Shown: one piece after another, positions 27,622 to 31,045 of the stretch
How positions within the stretch are numbered: the stretch's first letter is position 1
How the letters are laid out: every line of letters starts with the position of its first letter
Assembly: GCA_003478355.1 (NCBI GenBank)
Contig: QUFC01000047.1
Location: 1-31,045 of the forward strand
DNA length: 31,045 nucleotides
DNA from: Lachnospiraceae bacterium AM48-27BH
GTDB lineage: Bacteria > Bacillota > Clostridia > Lachnospirales > Lachnospiraceae
Reading direction: 5' to 3'
The notes under the pieces: model-generated
Told to the model about the DNA's origin: nothing
Database searches by the model: none
Seen by the model: only the letters and a program-made list of their open reading frames with translations
Made by a program: the position numbers and the translations under genes

Positions 27622-29933
27622 TTATGACAGAGGCCAGCTGCTAAGCCACTTCAGCCATTGACCTGAAAAGCTTCTGTCTACGGGAGCACCGGATATAACA
27701 GGATAGAAGCATACGAAGACGATTCCGGTCACGACCAGATAGAAGGTCATGGCCTTTTTTGCATGTTTCAGAAAACGGCAGGTATTTCCAAGAAGCAGAA
27801 TCAGCACGATACTGCACACGAAATACTGGTAGATGAACACGGTCCGGTGGATAAAAAGCCACGGCACCAGCATCGTCAGGTAACAGATACAGAGATAGCC
27901 GGTCCGCTCATCCTTTTTAACCTGCCACTGATACAGATTGAAAAAGAATGCCGGAATCCCCGCCCACCAGATCATTGGATTGCCAAAGGTTGCGACCACA
28001 CTGATCTTCCCATCAGGCAACGTTGTATACGCATCCAGAAGCGGCCGCTTCATCCAGATCCATTCGTACCACTCAGAGCTGTACGGATGATCGAAAACGG
28101 TCGATTCATGGTATGTCAGCATCAAAACCTGGTTGTCCCACATTTTTTTGAGCAGATGCTCTCCTGGCTGCATCGGGTATGACAGGTACGACAGCACATA
28201 GATCACTGCCGGAATGCAGAGGTAGGCTGCCACGCAGATTCCAAAAAGAGTCAGGATGTCCCTTTTTCCATGAGCCGGTATATATTCCCGCATCAAAAAC
28301 AGGAAAAACATCAGGCGATCCCGGCGCCTGCGTAAACTCCGGTCCATTTCGTCGCCATCGCCGCCCCGGCCGCACATCCATTGAGGATCATCAGAAGAAC
28401 GGTACACCTGTCGATACCGTGTTTTAACCGCTTTAATACCAGATACATCAGATAAAAAGTCAGAAGGATAAAACATGCAACGATGATATCGATCGTTCCG
28501 ATCCTTGACAATGTAAAATGCATGAAATCAAACACCAGCAGCGCTGTGGTAAATGCAGAGATCCAGGAGTTTTTGCTGACCGCCCACATAAACACATAGC
28601 ACAAAGGCACCATCATGGTCCCAAAGAGCGCACACACCACCCGCCAGCCAAATGGAGTCATTCCAAATGCCCGGATACCCAGGCTCATGAGATATTTTCC
28701 AAGAGGGGGATGCGTGATCTCGTAAATTGAGAGTCCATGCGTGATCTCGTATGCCGTTCTTGCATGATAGACCTCATCAAACATCGTTTCATATTCATAA
28801 GTCCGATACTCAGGAAATAACTCCTGCTCATCAAATGCCTCCGGATAACGTTCTGCATTTTTCGGAAGCACCTTCTTACCATCCTGATCTAAGATCACGA
28901 TCTCCATCACATCTGCAATATCATCCTGTGATATGATCGCAAGTGCATACGTCCGATAATTGACCGGCACCGAATTCCAGCAAAAGACAGACTTTACGTT
29001 CACTGGTTCTGAAATCTGATCCCATCCGTCACCTGCTGCATTCGGAACAAATAAGGTAAAGGATCGTTTTTCCTTGACTCCCAGATAAATCTCCAATGTC
29101 CTGATTGTGACACTCTGGTCAAAATACAAGATCATTTCCTGCTTTCCAGAGTCCCCCTTTTCAAAACGATAACCACTCTGAGGTGCTCTCGTGCTTCCAA
29201 GATGGGCAAATGCCAGCATTCCAAATAGCAGTGTCAGCCCCAGCATCATACACCAGTCTTTTCCTGACCAACGATCTGACTTTTTCTCATCAGGCGATCC
29301 CGCAAGCAGTCTTCTTCTTCTGCATGCGCTTCCCAGCATCACCCATCCGGCACACAGCACTGCTGCAATCCCTGCAATGACACTCAACAGAAGCAGCACC
29401 GGATACGCTCCGTCTCCGGCAATATACTGACGGATACTCTGACCCGCGATATCCCGCCCCCAGATCCACAGAACTCCGGAAAGTGACCACAACCGATAGC
29501 TGTATGCCACGCCAGAAGACTTGTCTGAGTCCGCATCCTTCTCCGCATTCTTCTCCGTACACCTTACCATCCACACAAAGATCAGTACAGACAGCCAGAT
29601 CACCACCATCCGATTCTTCTCCTGAGACAAAGCCGCCATCGCCGGAACCGGATTCCAGACATAAAAAAACAGAGACTCTGCCGCATATGACTGCTCAGAG
29701 TCCCGTTTTGACAAATAAAACACCAGCCCGCATATCACAAGATCCATGGCAAGAACAGTCACAGATCCCTTCATGCTCTGCTGTGCGATGACCGGGAGCA
29801 GAAATCGCGTCAGTCCATATCCCACAGCTGTTTTCAAATATCTGTTTTGATCGATTCCACATGCTTTCTTTTTTTCCTGTAACCACAACATCGCAGAGCA
29901 CAGAAATATGGCAGCGCAATATGCTGATTTCAT
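27622..29933 (-). CDS. PMT-like glycosyltransferase family 39 membrane protein (one frameshift)
   Basis: GT39 enzymes move a sugar, usually mannose, from a polyprenyl phosphate to Ser/Thr of exported proteins. Corrected length is 770 residues with many transmembrane helices. The PMT signature is clear: FDEVYHARTAYEI (catalytic-type D386-E387), then HPPLGK (408-413), with GMTPFGWRVVCALFGTMMVP after it. Two features are unusual: about 220 extra N-terminal residues with several helices, and a beta-rich domain (about 255-355) between the helix at 225-246 and the DE motif. The frame breaks at 28314-28315: one additional G:C pair joins GAGIA to LMFFLFLMREYIP. The start overlaps the GT2 stop (ATGA), so the two are translated together. 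The transferred sugar is unknown. Confidence 0.85.
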
Positions 29934-30919
29934 ACCGGACCTTCTTCCTTCCCTCCAGTTCTCTCACTGATAATATAGCGGGGACGTTTTTTCACTTCCA
30001 TATAGGTTTTTCCGAGATATTCTCCCAGAATTCCGATGCTGATCAGCTGCACACCGGACAAAAAACAGATGATACAGATCGTACTGGACCAGCCAGGAAT
30101 GGTTGCATTCCTGAAATACTCATACACAGACCATATGATCCCCAACATGCTTAAAAGCGACACTCCAAGCCCAAATCCTGCAATCAGATGCAGTGGCTTC
30201 ACGCTGAGGCTGGTGATCCCATCGATCGCAAGCCCTATCATTTTCCGCAGGGGATAATGTGTCTCCCCTGCGATCCTAGCTTTTCGGTCATATAATACGG
30301 TCGTGCTCTTAAATCCGATCAATGGAAATAGGCCCCTCAGATACAGATTGACTTCCTGGTAATGCTCCAGCTCCTCCAGCACCTGTCTGGACACAAGACG
30401 GTAATCTGCATGATTATAGACCGTCTCTGCACCCAGAAGCTTCATCAGACGGTAAAAGCCTTCTGCTGTCATGCGTTTAAAACCCGTGTCCAGTTCCCGG
30501 CTTCTTCTGACTCCATATACGATATCACAGCCATCCAGATAGGCATCCACCATCTCTTCCATGGCTGCCATATCATCCTGTCCATCACAATCCGCAGTGA
30601 TCACTGCATCCGCCAGCTTTCTGGCCTCCATCATCCCTGCTAAGATCGCATTCTGATGTCCTCGGTTCCGGCTTTGACGGATCCCGATGCAGCGGCAGTC
30701 CTTCTCTGCCATCTGACAGATCAATTCCCAGGTACGATCCCGGCTTCCATCATCCACCAAAAGAATCCTGCTTTCCTGGTCGATCTTTCCATGGAAAAGC
30801 ATTTCCTCCAGTTTTTCCAAAAACATAGGGATCGATACCGGAAGAACTGCCTCCTCATTATAACAGGGCAGAACCAGATACAGCACCGGACTTTTTCTTT
30901 TGTCCCTTCTATTTTCCAT
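29930..30919 (-). CDS. Polyprenyl-phosphate glycosyltransferase (GT2, GtrB/DPM-like)
   Basis: Predicted to load a sugar from a nucleotide donor onto undecaprenyl phosphate at the inner membrane face, giving the donor for a GT-C enzyme. In 329 residues, the GT-A domain has LPCYNEE (17-23), VDDGSRD (55-61) and the metal-binding segment ADCDGQDD (109-116), followed by the GtrB-type block RKARIAGETHYPLRKM (212-227). Two transmembrane helices (about 245-266 and 278-300) end the protein. I chose the ATG at 30919; a longer frame runs back into the upstream Thr-repeat gene in a different reading frame and has no reason to be used. AGAAGG lies about 12 bases upstream. It sits 25 bases after that gene and overlaps the GT39 gene by four bases. 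Confidence 0.9.
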   Translation of the reverse strand: MENRRDKRKSPVLYLVLPCYNEEAVLPVSIPMFLEKLEEMLFHGKIDQESRILLVDDGSRDRTWELICQMAEKDCRCIGIRQSRNRGHQNAILAGMMEARKLADAVITADCDGQDDMAAMEEMVDAYLDGCDIVYGVRRSRELDTGFKRMTAEGFYRLMKLLGAETVYNHADYRLVSRQVLEELEHYQEVNLYLRGLFPLIGFKSTTVLYDRKARIAGETHYPLRKMIGLAIDGITSLSVKPLHLIAGFGLGVSLLSMLGIIWSVYEYFRNATIPGWSSTICIICFLSGVQLISIGILGEYLGKTYMEVKKRPRYIISERTGGKEEGPV

Positions 30920-30944
30920 ATGCAATGACCGCCTTCTGGTATTA

Positions 30945-31045
30945 TCACCATAGTGGCTCTGTCGGTGGAGTCGATGTCTCACCTGTGGTCGGTGGAGTCG
31001 TTGTCTCGCCTGTGGTCGGTGGAGTCGTTGTCTCGCCTGTGGTCG
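30945..31045 (-). CDS. C-terminal end of a Thr/Pro-repeat protein (partial)
   Basis: The gene runs off the right edge. On the minus strand the visible 32 codons read as nine-residue repeats TTGETTTPP (the last copy TTGETSTPP) and end with TEPLW and TGA at 30947-30945. Five of nine residues are Thr. Such tails occur in surface and secreted proteins and are good acceptors for O-glycosylation. No LPxTG sorting signal follows the repeats. Another frame across the repeats is also open, but it is Arg/Gln-rich and continues into the GT2 frame, so it is less likely. The function of the main part cannot be seen. Confidence 0.6.
   Translation of the reverse strand, partial: TTGETTTPPTTGETTTPPTTGETSTPPTEPLW
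30961..31041. repeat. Tandem 27-bp repeats (three copies)
   Basis: Copies lie at 30961-30987, 30988-31014 and 31015-31041, and a fourth begins at 31042. The last two are identical; the first differs at two positions (A for T and A for G). Being a multiple of three they keep the TTGETTTPP reading frame on the minus strand. The array continues beyond the window. Confidence 0.95.

Noticed and set aside
30917..30982. Longer GT2 protein starting at 30982
   Set aside because: The extra residues are Arg/His-rich, come from the other frame of the upstream Thr-repeat gene and precede the normal family start.
30961..31045. CRISPR-like array at the right edge
   Set aside because: The 27-bp units follow one another without spacers and keep a protein reading frame.

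Overview
The window looks like chromosomal DNA of a Gram-positive, anaerobic Bacillota, most likely a Lachnospiraceae-type Clostridium. This is an inference from moderate GC, strong AGGAGG-type ribosome binding sites, a SAM-I riboswitch in front of metK, a YesM/YesN-type two-component pair, an F-type ATP synthase with a sodium-type c subunit, and a prominent family of palindromic intergenic repeats. No rRNA, CRISPR array, prophage or complete insertion sequence was seen.

Left part (1-10.0 kb, all genes on the minus strand): metK under a SAM-I riboswitch, murA, a large membrane-anchored surface protein of unknown function (frameshifted), a sugar-1-phosphate nucleotidyltransferase, an RsmB/NOP2-type RNA m5C methyltransferase and a glycogen branching enzyme. 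They are separated by hairpin-rich spacers, several with recognisable promoters or terminators.

Middle (10.4-19.1 kb): a carbohydrate-acid locus. On the plus strand a TRAP transporter (DctP-DctQ-DctM) is followed by an alpha/beta hydrolase and a PL22-type oligogalacturonate lyase. Converging on it from the minus strand is an operon of a YesM-like histidine kinase, a YesN/AraC-like response regulator and a second, membrane-anchored DctP-like binding protein. The layout suggests that the second binding protein senses the substrate for the kinase, which then controls uptake and breakdown of pectin-derived uronides.

Right-middle (19.3-27.1 kb, minus strand): a complete F1Fo ATP synthase operon (atpZ-like, atpI-like, atpB, E, F, H, A, G, D, C), with a consensus promoter upstream and a terminator downstream. 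The c subunit carries the residues of a Na+ site (Q31, V62, E64, T65, Y69), which would fit a Na+-driven TRAP transporter. A 168-bp palindromic element lies inside the operon. A tRNA-Gly(GCC) gene with its own promoter and terminator follows.

Right end (27.6-31.0 kb, minus strand): the C-terminal end of a Thr/Pro-repeat protein (TTGETTTPP repeats), then a polyprenyl-phosphate glycosyltransferase (GT2) and a PMT-like GT39 membrane glycosyltransferase, tightly linked. This is the best candidate for an undescribed system: a protein O-glycosylation cassette encoded with its own acceptor.

Six genes, including the essential atpA and atpD, each carry one frameshift, and every one is explained by a single missing G:C pair in a short G/C run. 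A systematic sequencing error is much more likely than six pseudogenes, so each of these genes is annotated as one reading frame with a correction site.
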